In this document: positions 7,146 through 14,713 of the stretch, in pieces
How the letters are laid out: each line of letters starts with the position of its first letter
How positions within the stretch are numbered: position 1 is the first letter of the stretch
Source: JBHPCZ01 sp042573625
Lineage (GTDB): Bacteria > Desulfobacterota > Desulfobacteria > Desulfobacterales > UBA11574
Direction: 5' to 3'
Assembly: GCA_042573625.1 (NCBI GenBank)
Contig: JBHPCZ010000084.1
Coordinates: 1 to 15,458 of the forward strand
Length of the DNA stretch: 15,458 nucleotides
The notes under the pieces: model-generated
Database searches by the model: none
Seen by the model: only the letters and a program-made list of their open reading frames with translations
Told to the model about the DNA's origin: nothing
Program-made: the position numbers and the translations under genes

Positions 7146-7358
7146 GTGAGATTTATAAGACGCCAGGAGGAACGTTTGGCGGTCCGTCTGTTGGCATGGC
7201 AATATCAGCGGATGAACCTTCCCGTGCCCACGATTCAAGAATTGGAGCGCCAGGCTGTTAAACTTGTTGATGACGCGCATCGCATTTCCCTTGAACGGGG
7301 GCGCAATGTTCTGACGATTATTAAAGAATTGATTTCTGATATTAAAAAAGTTAAATGA
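7146..7358 (+). CDS. Small hypothetical helical protein downstream of pyk
   Basis: A 70-residue ORF starting with GTG 24 bases after the pyk stop. A purine-rich GGGAG at about 7133-7137 gives acceptable spacing to either GTG (7144 is out of frame; 7146 is in frame). The protein is strongly charged and apparently all-helical: RFIRRQEERLAVRLLAWQYQ forms the first helix, a Pro-rich turn (NLPVPT, 24-29) follows, then a second helix with ERQAVKLVDDAH and a third ending in IIKELISDIKKVK. There is no cysteine, signal peptide or membrane segment. The opposite-strand ORF over the same bases has no recognisable features. Co-transcription with pyk is likely from the spacing. I do not recognise a characterised family and propose no function; coding status is likely but not proven. 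Confidence 0.6.
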   Translation: MRFIRRQEERLAVRLLAWQYQRMNLPVPTIQELERQAVKLVDDAHRISLERGRNVLTIIKELISDIKKVK

Positions 7359-7389
7359 CACCGTTTTTAATGACCTGTTCAAAGAGTTG

Positions 7390-7418
7390 TTGATAATTAA
7401 TTGGCATTGTGCTATTGA
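7390..7418 (+). promoter_or_regulatory. Candidate promoter upstream of the liv operon
   Basis: In the 144-base spacer before the binding-protein gene, TTGATA (7390-7395) is followed after exactly 17 bases by TATTGA (7413-7418). The -35 matches the sigma-70 consensus at 5 of 6 positions but the -10 at only 3 of 6. An inverted pair TTGGC (7401-7405) / GCCAA (7419-7423) overlaps it and could be an operator. The octamer AATTAATT occurs at 7395-7402 and 7460-7467. The spacer is AT-rich and the gene family is normally regulated, but this exact site is a weak call. Confidence 0.25.
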
Positions 7419-7502
7419 GCCAAACCAGCAAATCAAGTGATCAAAATCTCGCCAATATTAATTAATTCAGCATGTTAACAGATTTTAGGGAGGGAGGTAG
7501 CT

Positions 7503-8675
7503 ATGCGAAAAAGTTTATTACTCGTTGTTTGGTGTCTGGTGTTCAGTTTGATTTTTGCTCCCTGTGCCTGGTCTAGGGCAAAGACGATCAAGGTCGGCAT
7601 CAATGCGCCCATGACCGGAGATATCCCCAAGGTTGGAGAGGGCAGCAAGTTTGCCGCTCAGATGTGGCTTGAAGATATAAAGGCTGCCGGTGGTCTTGAT
7701 GTCGGAGGAAAGAAATATCCGGTCGAGTTGGTTATCGAGGATAACGAGTCCAAGGCGGAATCGGCGGTGAAGGTTGCCACCAAGATGATTACGGAGGATG
7801 AAGTTCTGGTCATTGTCGGACCCCAGTCATCCAAGCAAGCCATACCTGCGGGTGGCGTTGCCAACAACTGGAAAACACCAATGATCAGTCCCTGGTCTAC
7901 AAATCCCGATACAACCAAAGACCGGCCCTATGTTTTCCGCGGCTGCTTTCTCGATCCCTTCCAGGGACCGGTGCTGGCCAATTTTATCAAAGAAGAGTTC
8001 GGTTTTACCAAGGCTGCTGTTTTATACGATGTGGCAAGCGACTATCCCAAAGGCCTCGCAGAGTACTTCAAATCGGCCTGGGAAAAGTTGAACGGTCCCG
8101 GCTCGGTGGTGGCCTTTGAGAGTTTCACGACCAAAGACACCGATTTTAGCTCACAGTTGACGAAAATCAAAAGATCGGGCGCTCAAGTATTGTTCACACC
8201 CCAGTACTATAATGAGGTGGCCTTAATCGTGCAGCAGGCGCATGAACTGGGCTGGATTAATCCGATTGTGGGCAGTGACAGCTGGGGCTCGGCAGAAACC
8301 GTAGAACTTTGCGGCAGAGACTGTTACGGACTATTCTTCAGTACCCATTACGCCGCTGCCGGCGCAACCGGCGCAACCAAAAAATTCATTGATCGTTACA
8401 AGAAGAAGCATGGCTATGTGCCGGACGATGTGGGTGCTCTAACCTGGGACGCCCTCCAAATTGTTCAGAAGGCCATCCAGTCTTACGGTAAAATTACCGG
8501 GAATGTAGAGAAGGATCGCCAGGGCATCCGCGATGCTTTGGCCAAGATCAAAGAATTCAACGGCATCACCGGAAAGATGACCTTTACCGAAGATGGTGAC
8601 CCCATCAAATGTGCCGTAATTGTCAAAATCAGCAACAAGGGAGAGTTCGAATTTTTCAACTCTGTCTGCCCATAG
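7503..8675 (+). CDS. livK: Branched-chain amino acid ABC transporter, periplasmic binding protein
   Basis: Extracellular solute-binding protein of the LivJ/LivK type (Peripla_BP_6 fold) that captures leucine, isoleucine, valine or a related compound and delivers it to LivH/LivM. A signal peptide is clear: MRKS, a hydrophobic core (5-20), and a probable cleavage near AWS-RA (23-26). The cysteine at 21 is not in a proper lipobox, so a soluble periplasmic protein is more likely than a lipoprotein. Mature-protein landmarks: IKVGINAPMTGD (29-40), IEDNESKAESAV (78-89), VIVGPQSSKQAIPAG (103-117), ISPWSTNPDTT (128-138), AAVLYDVASDYPKGL (171-185) and FNGITGKMTF near the end. The 390-residue length is normal. 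A strong GGGAGG (7492-7497) lies 5 bases before the ATG, consistent with high expression. First gene of the liv cluster. Actual substrate cannot be read from sequence; members of this family also bind aromatic acids, amides or urea. Confidence 0.92.
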   Translation: MRKSLLLVVWCLVFSLIFAPCAWSRAKTIKVGINAPMTGDIPKVGEGSKFAAQMWLEDIKAAGGLDVGGKKYPVELVIEDNESKAESAVKVATKMITEDEVLVIVGPQSSKQAIPAGGVANNWKTPMISPWSTNPDTTKDRPYVFRGCFLDPFQGPVLANFIKEEFGFTKAAVLYDVASDYPKGLAEYFKSAWEKLNGPGSVVAFESFTTKDTDFSSQLTKIKRSGAQVLFTPQYYNEVALIVQQAHELGWINPIVGSDSWGSAETVELCGRDCYGLFFSTHYAAAGATGATKKFIDRYKKKHGYVPDDVGALTWDALQIVQKAIQSYGKITGNVEKDRQGIRDALAKIKEFNGITGKMTFTEDGDPIKCAVIVKISNKGEFEFFNSVCP

Positions 8676-8690
8676 GAGTAATAATTGAGG

Positions 8691-8721
8691 AGCGTATTCT
8701 GTCCCGATGACAGACGCTTTT
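8691..8721 (+). other. Bulged hairpin just after the binding-protein gene
   Basis: Sixteen bases after the stop codon, AGCGT (8691-8695) plus CTGTC (8699-8703) pair with GACAG (8709-8713) plus ACGCT (8714-8718), leaving a 3-base bulge (ATT) on the 5' side, a 5-base loop, and TTT directly after. It is a 10-pair stem, weaker than the one at 8767-8803. It may protect the 3' end of the binding-protein message or act with the next hairpin as a tandem attenuator. Confidence 0.45.
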
Positions 8722-8766
8722 ACAGAACGTCGAAGTCAGCAGATGTTTAGAAACATTGCACAATGG

Positions 8767-8803
8767 GGCGGGCCAGGGCAATGCGCCCTGAGCCCGCCTT
8801 TTT
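8767..8803 (+). terminator. GC-rich hairpin with T-tract inside the liv operon (attenuator)
   Basis: GGCGGGC-CAGGGC (8767-8779) pairs with GCCCTG (8785-8790) and GCCCGCC (8792-8798), with one bulged A at 8791 and a 5-base loop (AATGC). Five T residues follow at 8799-8803. This is a 13-pair, almost entirely GC stem with the layout of an intrinsic terminator. It sits 92 bases after the binding-protein stop and 21 bases before the livH start. Because the downstream genes have no evident promoter of their own, partial read-through is the natural reading: much binding protein, less permease and ATPase. Confidence 0.8.
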
Positions 8804-8824
8804 GAATGAACACGGAGTGACCTG

Positions 8825-9748
8825 ATGACATTTTTCTTCCAAAACCTGGTCAACGCACTGCAGTGGGGTAGTTTCTATGCCATGATCGCTTTGGGGTACT
8901 CCATGGTATACGGCATCCTGATGCTTTTCAACTTTGCGCACGGCGATATATTTATGGTCGGCGCATACATCGGCTTTGGTGTTGCAACAGGAATTACAGC
9001 GCTGGCTTCAATGGGTGCCATTGCCCTGCCCAACTGGTTAATCCTGGCGTTGACCATTATCATCTCCATGTTCCTGACTTCCTTTGTGGGTATATTGGTC
9101 GAGAGGCTGGGTTATCGGCCTTTGCGAGAAGCCCCTCGAGCCTCGGCTGCCATTACCGGCCTGATGATCGGCATCATCCTGGAAACGGGCAACCTGGCCC
9201 TTTTGGGCGCGAGAAGGGTACGGTTTCCGGCGCTGATCCAATCAACCACTTACAACATCGGCGGCGTCTATGTAACCAATAAAAAAATATTGATCGTCGG
9301 CGTCTCGTTGATGCTTATGCTTGCGCTGCATCAGTTTGTACGAAGGACCAAGTACGGAATGGCCATGAGGGCGATGGCTTTTGACTATGTTGTTGTACCG
9401 TTAATGGGAGTGCCGATCAATACCATTGCCGCCCTGACGTTTGCCATTGGTTCGGCGCTTGCAGCCGCTGCAGGGATACTTTTTGGCATTGCCTACCCGG
9501 TTTTAGACCCCTATATGGGTATTCTATTCGGCTGGAAAGCTTTCGTGGCTGCGATATTAGGGGGAAGAGGTTCCATTATGGGAGCTACGCTGGCCGGTTT
9601 CCTGCTGGGCTTTATTGAAATTTTTGTGGCCATGATTTTTCCTTCGACGTTGCGTGATCTGATCGCCTATTCCATAATTTTACTCATTCTGACCTTTAGA
9701 CCGCACGGTTTCTTTGGCGAGCCATACAGTGCAAAGTTGAGGCTGTAA
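8825..9748 (+). CDS. livH: Branched-chain amino acid ABC transporter permease LivH
   Basis: One of the two inner-membrane channel subunits of the transporter. It has 307 residues and about eight hydrophobic segments, matching the family. Typical LivH features: an N-terminal GYSMVYGILMLFNFAHGDIF (24-43); the cytoplasmic ERLGYRPLREAPRASAAIT (93-111); the ATPase-contact loop around RRTKYGMAMRAMAFD (173-187), analogous to the EAA loop; and the late FGWKAFVAAILGGRGSIMGA (235-254). GGAG at 8814-8817 is 7 bases before the ATG. It is separated from the binding-protein gene by a 149-base spacer with two hairpins and is followed by livM after 45 bases. Confidence 0.94.
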   Translation: MTFFFQNLVNALQWGSFYAMIALGYSMVYGILMLFNFAHGDIFMVGAYIGFGVATGITALASMGAIALPNWLILALTIIISMFLTSFVGILVERLGYRPLREAPRASAAITGLMIGIILETGNLALLGARRVRFPALIQSTTYNIGGVYVTNKKILIVGVSLMLMLALHQFVRRTKYGMAMRAMAFDYVVVPLMGVPINTIAALTFAIGSALAAAAGILFGIAYPVLDPYMGILFGWKAFVAAILGGRGSIMGATLAGFLLGFIEIFVAMIFPSTLRDLIAYSIILLILTFRPHGFFGEPYSAKLRL

Positions 9749-9793
9749 GTGTTTGAAATTTTCAGGCGGAAGATAGAGAAACAAAGATAAGGC

Positions 9794-11089
9794 ATGGAAG
9801 TTAAAAGCGACAATTCATCAAAAAATATAAATACATTGAGAGCCAAGATTTTCGATTTCTTTTCCCGGGTTCCGCTGCTGGGCTGGCTTTTAGGAATACT
9901 GATCGCGGTGGTGCTTGAACACTTTCTGGGTGATCTGGCGGCCGATGTTCTGCGACTGCCCAAAATACCGGCTTTGTTCGGTGTTCTCATCATGCTCAAA
10001 AAGCCCTTGTTGATCCCCAGCGCCATCCTCTACGTGATGTTGATATACGGCTTCCCGATATGTGCCGTTGCGAGGTTAAGCGGCCCTTTGGCGAACCGGC
10101 TTGCAACAAAACTCATCGGATTGCCCATGTTGTTTTCTGTCGTCGTTTACCTCGGTCTGATCTACACCGCGTTGCATCTGTGGGCCGATATCAGTGCCTA
10201 CAGGGGCCTTACGCTCAAGCTCACCTTAATTGCCGTTATGGTCACTTTGAGCTTGAATGTGATCAACGGCTATATGGGAGAGTTTTCCTGCTCACACCCC
10301 GGGTTCATGGCTCTGGGCGCATATGGCGCTTCGGTCGTCACACTGCTTCTGTTTGTTAACGATCGGCTTTTTGGACCCGCGCTCCTTCCGTCTGCATTGG
10401 GCCCGTTCATATTCCCCTTTGCACTCATCGCCGGCGGAATAATAGCGGCGCTGGGCGCCCTGGTGATCGCAATCCCTTCCTTCAGGACAAGAGGCGACTA
10501 TCTGGCCATTATCTCCCTGGCGTTTATGTTTATCGTCAAGAGTGTGATCGAGAACCTGGAATTCGTGGGGGGGCCGCGGGGGTTGAGCAGTCAGCCGGAT
10601 TGGGCCAACCTGCCCACCGTGTTTCTGTGGACCGTTGCCTGCATATGGATCATCAACAATTTTGTACGCTCTACCCTGGGCAAGGCGCTGAATGCGATAC
10701 GCGATGATGAGATGGCGGCAAATGCCATGACCGTCGACACGAAACGCACAAAAATAGTGGCGTTTATGTTTTCGGCATTCTGGGCCGGCGTGGCCGGCGG
10801 TCTCTTTGCCCATGTACTCAGGTATGTCAACCCGGGCACCTTCGGCATTCAGAAACTTGCCGAGGTCCTGGCAATGGTCTATTTTGGCGGGCTGAACTCG
10901 GTCTACGGATCGATTGTCGGTGCCGTGAGTTTAAGTCTCCTTGGCGAAGCCCTTCGTCCGCTGGAGATTTTCAAGTGGATCATTATTCCACTTCTTCTCA
11001 TCCTGGTGATGATCTACCGCCCCACGGGACTCATTGCCTTTAAGGAATTTAACGTCAGGAAACTGATAGAACCGAAACAGAAACCCTGA
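9794..11089 (+). CDS. livM: Branched-chain amino acid ABC transporter permease LivM, N-terminally extended
   Basis: Second channel subunit, partner of LivH. The conserved LivM core starts near residue 140: LTLIAVMVTLSLNVINGYMG (143-162), SHPGFMALGAYGA (167-179), IPSFRTRGDYLAIISLAF (227-244), the ATPase-contact loop TLGKALNAIRDDEMAANAM (294-312), and the late YFGGLNSVYGSIVGA (363-377). At 431 residues it is longer than many homologues (about 320-420) because of a roughly 135-residue N-terminal region with about three extra hydrophobic segments (29-45, 71-95, 108-130). E. coli LivM also carries an N-terminal extension, so this may be a family variant. The ATG has poor ribosome-site spacing (AAGG one base upstream); TTG at 9836 is an alternative. 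The 102-base spacer to livG has no clear terminator. Confidence 0.92.
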   Translation: MEVKSDNSSKNINTLRAKIFDFFSRVPLLGWLLGILIAVVLEHFLGDLAADVLRLPKIPALFGVLIMLKKPLLIPSAILYVMLIYGFPICAVARLSGPLANRLATKLIGLPMLFSVVVYLGLIYTALHLWADISAYRGLTLKLTLIAVMVTLSLNVINGYMGEFSCSHPGFMALGAYGASVVTLLLFVNDRLFGPALLPSALGPFIFPFALIAGGIIAALGALVIAIPSFRTRGDYLAIISLAFMFIVKSVIENLEFVGGPRGLSSQPDWANLPTVFLWTVACIWIINNFVRSTLGKALNAIRDDEMAANAMTVDTKRTKIVAFMFSAFWAGVAGGLFAHVLRYVNPGTFGIQKLAEVLAMVYFGGLNSVYGSIVGAVSLSLLGEALRPLEIFKWIIIPLLLILVMIYRPTGLIAFKEFNVRKLIEPKQKP

Positions 11090-11147
11090 CCCGGACAGGC
11101 CGGAACCGGAAATGATTTGCCGCAAAAATGAAATGTTATCCTATGCT

Positions 11148-11168
11148 TTTCTGTGTCTTTGTGGCTCA
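11148..11168. repeat. Possible half of a CCACAAAGACAC-type word repeat before livG
   Basis: The livM-livG spacer contains TTTCTGTGTCTTTGTGGCTC, whose complement (GCCACAAAGACACAGAAA) resembles the arm of the hairpin at 4000-4059 (ACCACGAAGATCACGAAG). Only one arm is present here and the match is approximate, so this may be a decayed copy of a related intergenic repeat or coincidence. It forms no hairpin and offers no ribosome site for livG. Confidence 0.25.
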
Positions 11169-11191
11169 AATATGATTAAAAAAAGTGCAAC

Positions 11192-11962
11192 ATGGCGTTA
11201 CTTCAAGTAAAAAAAATGAGTCACGACTTTGGCGGATTGCGGGCGGTCAACACCTATGATCTGGAGATTGAAGCCGGTCAGGTTCGCGGTCTGATCGGGC
11301 CCAACGGTGCAGGCAAGACCACCATTTTCAACCTCATTACCGGCATTTACAGACCCACTGAAGGTGATATCATCCTGGACGGCAAAAGAATAACAGGTTT
11401 TCAACCCCATCGGATTGCCGCCCTGGGCCTCGGCAGAACCTTTCAGAATATGCAATTGTGGCGGCATATGACCGTCCTTGAACATGTGAAACTGGCCCGT
11501 TATTCCAAAATCAGCTACGGATTGATCGGGGCTTTCTTCGGTACTTCCAAACGACACAGGGAAGAGGCAGAGAGCGAGGAGAAAGCCTATCACCTCTTAA
11601 CAATGATGGGTATCGAACACCGTGCGGATCAGGTTGTGACAAACCTGTCATATGGCGATCAGAGAAGAGTGGAGATGGCCCGGGCGCTGGCCACGGAACC
11701 CAAGATATTGTTTTTGGATGAGCCCTCTGCGGGTATGAATCCGGAAGAGTTGATTCAGATGATGGAGATTATTCGCCGGGTTCATGAAAAACTGGGACTG
11801 GCTATTTTTCTTATCGAACACAGATTGAAAGTTGTCATGGAACTCTGTGAGATCATTCAAACCCTGAATTTTGGTCAGGTGATTGCCGAGGGTACGCCGG
11901 AAGAAATACAAAACAATCCCCAAGTTATTGAAGCCTATTTGGGCAAGGAGAGGGTGGCCTGA
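11192..11962 (+). CDS. livG: Branched-chain amino acid ABC transporter ATP-binding protein LivG
   Basis: Cytoplasmic ATPase that, paired with LivF, drives transport through LivH/LivM. All ABC motifs are in place: Walker A GPNGAGKT (36-43), Q-loop Gln85 in GRTFQNMQLW, signature LSYGDQRR (152-159), Walker B KILFLDEP (171-178) with catalytic Glu177, and H-loop His210. The LivG-type insertion between Q-loop and signature (about 101-130) and the C-terminal EGTPEEIQNNPQVIEAYLG are typical, and 256 residues is the normal length. The H-loop reads LIEHRLKVVM where most LivG proteins have Asp after His; the catalytic His is kept. No ribosome site stands out before ATG 11192, where the sequence is A-rich. 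The gene overlaps livF by one base. Confidence 0.95.
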   Translation: MALLQVKKMSHDFGGLRAVNTYDLEIEAGQVRGLIGPNGAGKTTIFNLITGIYRPTEGDIILDGKRITGFQPHRIAALGLGRTFQNMQLWRHMTVLEHVKLARYSKISYGLIGAFFGTSKRHREEAESEEKAYHLLTMMGIEHRADQVVTNLSYGDQRRVEMARALATEPKILFLDEPSAGMNPEELIQMMEIIRRVHEKLGLAIFLIEHRLKVVMELCEIIQTLNFGQVIAEGTPEEIQNNPQVIEAYLGKERVA

Positions 11963-12675
11963 TGTTTTTGTCGGTTGAAAACTTGAGCGTTTCCTATGAC
12001 AATATTAGAGCGCTTAACAGCGTAAACTTTCAGATCGACGAAGGCGAAATTGTCTGTATTATTGGCGCCAATGGTGCCGGAAAGAGCACCACTTTGCGGG
12101 CAATTTCCCGCATGACCCCTGTTGAAGCAGGAAGCAAAATAACCTTTATGGGAAAAGACCTGCTCAAATACCCCGCCGACAAAGTGGTCAGCAGGTTTGG
12201 CATCTCTCATGTCCCGGAGGGCAGGCGTCTTTTCGGCAACCTGACCATTATGGAGAATCTTAAACTGGCGACCTTTGCACGAAAGGATAGCAAAAGAATC
12301 GATCAGGATTTTAATCGGGTCTTTTCCATCTTTCCTCGCCTTGAGGAACGAAAAACACAGAAATCCGGCACATTGAGCGGCGGAGAGCAGCAGATGCTGG
12401 CCATCGGAAGGGCGTTTATGAGCGGAAGGAAGATCATGCTGCTGGATGAACCGTCTATGGGGCTGGCCCCTCTGTTGATGATCAGCGTATTTGAAGCGCT
12501 TATGGAACTCAATAAAGAAGGAACCACCATTCTTCTTGTTGAGCAGAATGCCCGACTGGCGCTTCAATTCGCGCAGCGGGGCTATGTACTTGAGAACGGC
12601 AATCTTGTATTGGAAGGAAGTTCTGAAGCGCTTCTCGCCGATCCCGAAGTTAAAAACGCTTACCTGGGCGGTTGA
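11962..12675 (+). CDS. livF: Branched-chain amino acid ABC transporter ATP-binding protein LivF
   Basis: Second ATPase of the transporter. Motifs: Walker A GANGAGKS (35-42), the LivF-typical HVPEGRRLFGNLTIMENL (83-100), signature LSGGEQQML (138-146), Walker B IMLLDEPSMGLAP (158-170), and VEQN (193-196), where LivF proteins carry Gln in place of the H-loop His. The length of 237 residues is standard. The ATG shares its A with the livG stop codon, indicating translational coupling; AAGGAG at 11945-11950 lies inside the end of livG, 11 bases upstream. This is the last gene of the liv operon: a promoter-like sequence begins 27 bases after its stop. Confidence 0.96.
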   Translation: MFLSVENLSVSYDNIRALNSVNFQIDEGEIVCIIGANGAGKSTTLRAISRMTPVEAGSKITFMGKDLLKYPADKVVSRFGISHVPEGRRLFGNLTIMENLKLATFARKDSKRIDQDFNRVFSIFPRLEERKTQKSGTLSGGEQQMLAIGRAFMSGRKIMLLDEPSMGLAPLLMISVFEALMELNKEGTTILLVEQNARLALQFAQRGYVLENGNLVLEGSSEALLADPEVKNAYLGG

Positions 12676-12702
12676 CCAAAACCTTCGGTGGCCCATATCG
12701 CC

Positions 12703-12730
12703 TTGACAACTCTCATTTTTTTGTTATTTT
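12703..12730 (+). promoter_or_regulatory. Sigma-70-type promoter for the moxR operon
   Basis: A perfect -35 box TTGACA (12703-12708) is followed after 16 bases by TATTTT (12725-12730), 4 of 6 to the -10 consensus, in a very T/A-rich stretch. Initiation would fall near 12737, leaving a leader of roughly 90 bases before the moxR start at 12825. It lies 27 bases after the livF stop, which fits a new transcription unit. No operator or riboswitch-like structure is evident in the leader. Confidence 0.6.
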
Positions 12731-12824
12731 TCAATATAAAAAATCCCCCGATACGTGACAAATCGAATAGAAACTGGCAAGCAAGCATGTCAATACCAAC
12801 ATCTTTGGACGCAAGGAGGAAAGG

Positions 12825-13814
12825 GTGGACGTCGGTGAATTAAAAGAACGGATCGAAGAAAAGCATCTGCTCATCAACAGCATCAGAAATGAAGTCGAAA
12901 AGATTATCGTAGGGCAACGGAAACTGATTGACGGATTGCTCATGGGACTCTTTTTAAAAGGGCATATACTGATTGAAGGTGTTCCGGGTCTTGCCAAGAC
13001 CAGCGCGGTCAAAGCCTTGGCTGACAGTGTCCATGTTGAATTCAAACGGATTCAGTTCACACCGGATCTGCTGCCTGCTGATCTTATCGGTACCGAGGTG
13101 TTCAGGCCAAAGACCGGAGATTTTACAATTAAGAAAGGGCCGATATTTCATAACATCATACTGGCCGACGAGATCAACCGCGCCCCATCCAAAGTACAGT
13201 CCGCATTGCTTGAAGCCATGCAGGAACGTCAGGTGACTATCGGAGACACAACTTTCCCGCTTTCCGACCCGTTTCTCGTTATGGCGACCCAGAATCCCAT
13301 TGAGCAGGAAGGAACGTATCCGTTACCGGAAGCCCAGGTGGATCGGTTTATGTTCAAGCTCGTGATGGACTATCCGGATAAAACAGAAGAGAAGGAGATT
13401 ATGAATCGAGTTGGATTTGAAAATCCTTCTCAGATCAAACAGGTTGTTGATACTTCTCAGCTCAATGAGATCGTTTCGATCATTAAAGAGATATACGTTG
13501 ACGACAAGCTCAAGGATTACATTGTCGATCTTGTATTTGCTTCACGGGAGCCTGCCGATTACAAAATGGGGGACAAGGACATTGCCGACTATATCCAGTA
13601 CGGCGCTTCACCCAGAGCGACCATTTTTTTGAGTCAGGCGGCCAGGGCATACGCTTTTCTTGAGGGGAGAGCTTACGTAACTCCTCAGGACGTAAAGATC
13701 ATCGCCCCTGACGTTTTGCGACACAGGATTATCCTGACATACGAGGCTGAAGCAGAAGATATCACCACGGATCAAATTATCGGTCACCTTTTTGATTCTG
13801 TTGAAGTCCCATAA
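12825..13814 (+). CDS. MoxR-family AAA+ ATPase
   Basis: ATP-driven chaperone-like protein of the MoxR family, usually acting with vWA-domain partners to mature or activate protein complexes. Motifs: Walker A GVPGLAKT (52-59), Walker B IILADEINRA (111-120) with Asp115 and Glu116, sensor 1 MATQNPIE (153-160), EAQVDRFMF (169-177) with the probable arginine finger Arg174, and sensor 2 GASPRAT (260-266) with Arg264. The C-terminal lid (VTPQDVKIIAPDVLRHRI) is typical. The length, 329 residues, is normal. The start is GTG at 12825, strongly supported by AAGGAGG at 12813-12819 with 5-base spacing. It is the first gene after a clear promoter, and the DUF58 gene follows after 20 bases. The client of this MoxR cannot be deduced here. 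Confidence 0.95.
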   Translation: MDVGELKERIEEKHLLINSIRNEVEKIIVGQRKLIDGLLMGLFLKGHILIEGVPGLAKTSAVKALADSVHVEFKRIQFTPDLLPADLIGTEVFRPKTGDFTIKKGPIFHNIILADEINRAPSKVQSALLEAMQERQVTIGDTTFPLSDPFLVMATQNPIEQEGTYPLPEAQVDRFMFKLVMDYPDKTEEKEIMNRVGFENPSQIKQVVDTSQLNEIVSIIKEIYVDDKLKDYIVDLVFASREPADYKMGDKDIADYIQYGASPRATIFLSQAARAYAFLEGRAYVTPQDVKIIAPDVLRHRIILTYEAEAEDITTDQIIGHLFDSVEVP

Positions 13815-13834
13815 TGGTTGCCGTGTGACAGACA

Positions 13835-14713
13835 ATGCTTTCTCCGGAACTCATAAAAAAAATAAAACGAATCCATATTAAAAGCAGCCGGCAGGTTAAT
13901 ACCATGATGGCCGGTCATTATAAATCGGTGTTTCGCGGTACGGGTATTGAGTTCGAAGAAGTCAGAGAGTACACCCCCGGTGACGAGGTCAAAAGTATTG
14001 ACTGGAAGGTTTCGGCCCGGATGGGGCGCCCCTTTGTCAAACTGTATCGTGAAGAACGCGAGCTTGTCGTCATGCTGCTTGTGGATATGAGCGCTTCGGG
14101 ATCTTTCGGAACCACAGAGAGTTTGAAAAAAGAATCCGCTGCCGAGATCGCCGCCATTCTGGCGTTCAATGCGATCCGCAATAATGACAAGGTCGGCGCG
14201 ATCCTCTTTACGGACAGGGTGGAGAAATATATCCCACCCAAAAAAGGATCTGCGCACGTGTGGCGGGTCATCAAAGAGATATTCGCCTTCACGCCACAGC
14301 ACAAGGGGACTGACATCCAACACGCCGTGCAATATCTCGGCCGGGTGTGCCGGAAGAGAACGATTGCTTTCCTGATTTCTGATTTTTTATCCACCGATTA
14401 TTTACACCAGCTCAAGACCGCTTCAAAAAAGCATGAGTTTGTCGGGATTCTTCTTTCTGATCCCGGGGATTTTGTTTTACCGGAAGCGGGCATCCTATCC
14501 GTTGAAGACCTTGAGACCGGAGAAATCTCGTATTTTGATGCATCCGATCCAAAAACTCGCCATCTATTTGAAGCAAATAAGCGTCGTGAACATAACAAGA
14601 CCCTTGATATGCTGAAAGGGACGGATATCGACTGTATCGAAATGTACACAGAAAGCGATGTGGTGGACACGCTGACACAATATTTCCGTATTCGGGAAAA
14701 AAGGAAGCGATAA
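13835..14713 (+). CDS. DUF58 / von Willebrand factor A-like domain protein
   Basis: Cytoplasmic partner of the MoxR ATPase in many bacteria. The N-terminal DUF58 hallmark is clear: FRGTGIEFEEVREYTPGDEV (33-52), then SIDWKVSARMGRPFVKLYREER (54-75). This leads into a vWA-like fold with the metal-site motif DMSAS (84-88), a later GTD (158-160) that could supply the threonine, and SDF (182-184). The 292-residue length is normal. ATG 13835 is fixed by an in-frame stop at 13826-13828. No good ribosome site precedes it, so coupling to moxR, 20 bases upstream, is likely. It overlaps the next gene by one base. Biochemical role is unknown; related operons have been linked to envelope stress or aerotolerance. 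Confidence 0.93.
   Translation: MLSPELIKKIKRIHIKSSRQVNTMMAGHYKSVFRGTGIEFEEVREYTPGDEVKSIDWKVSARMGRPFVKLYREERELVVMLLVDMSASGSFGTTESLKKESAAEIAAILAFNAIRNNDKVGAILFTDRVEKYIPPKKGSAHVWRVIKEIFAFTPQHKGTDIQHAVQYLGRVCRKRTIAFLISDFLSTDYLHQLKTASKKHEFVGILLSDPGDFVLPEAGILSVEDLETGEISYFDASDPKTRHLFEANKRREHNKTLDMLKGTDIDCIEMYTESDVVDTLTQYFRIREKRKR

Noticed and set aside
7401..7418. A TGGCA...-like sequence before the liv operon as a sigma-54 promoter.
   Set aside because: The GG and GC elements are not separated by the required distance; a GC pair is missing at the -12 position.
10292..10813. A 173-residue minus-strand ORF inside livM.
   Set aside because: It is antisense to conserved LivM core motifs and has the biased composition typical of shadow frames.
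11172..11210. A 12-codon ORF (MIKKSATWRYFK) overlapping the livG start, like a leader peptide.
   Set aside because: It has no ribosome site, does not contain runs of Leu, Ile or Val codons expected of an attenuation peptide, and lies without a terminator-type hairpin behind it.
11935..12696. A 253-residue minus-strand ORF opposite livF.
   Set aside because: It mirrors a fully conserved ATPase gene; its length is a by-product of livF codon usage, and the protein resembles nothing I know.
12748..12757. A CGATACGTGA match between the moxR leader and repeat copy A (2283-2292).
   Set aside because: The agreement is about 10 bases and does not extend on either side, so chance is the simplest explanation.
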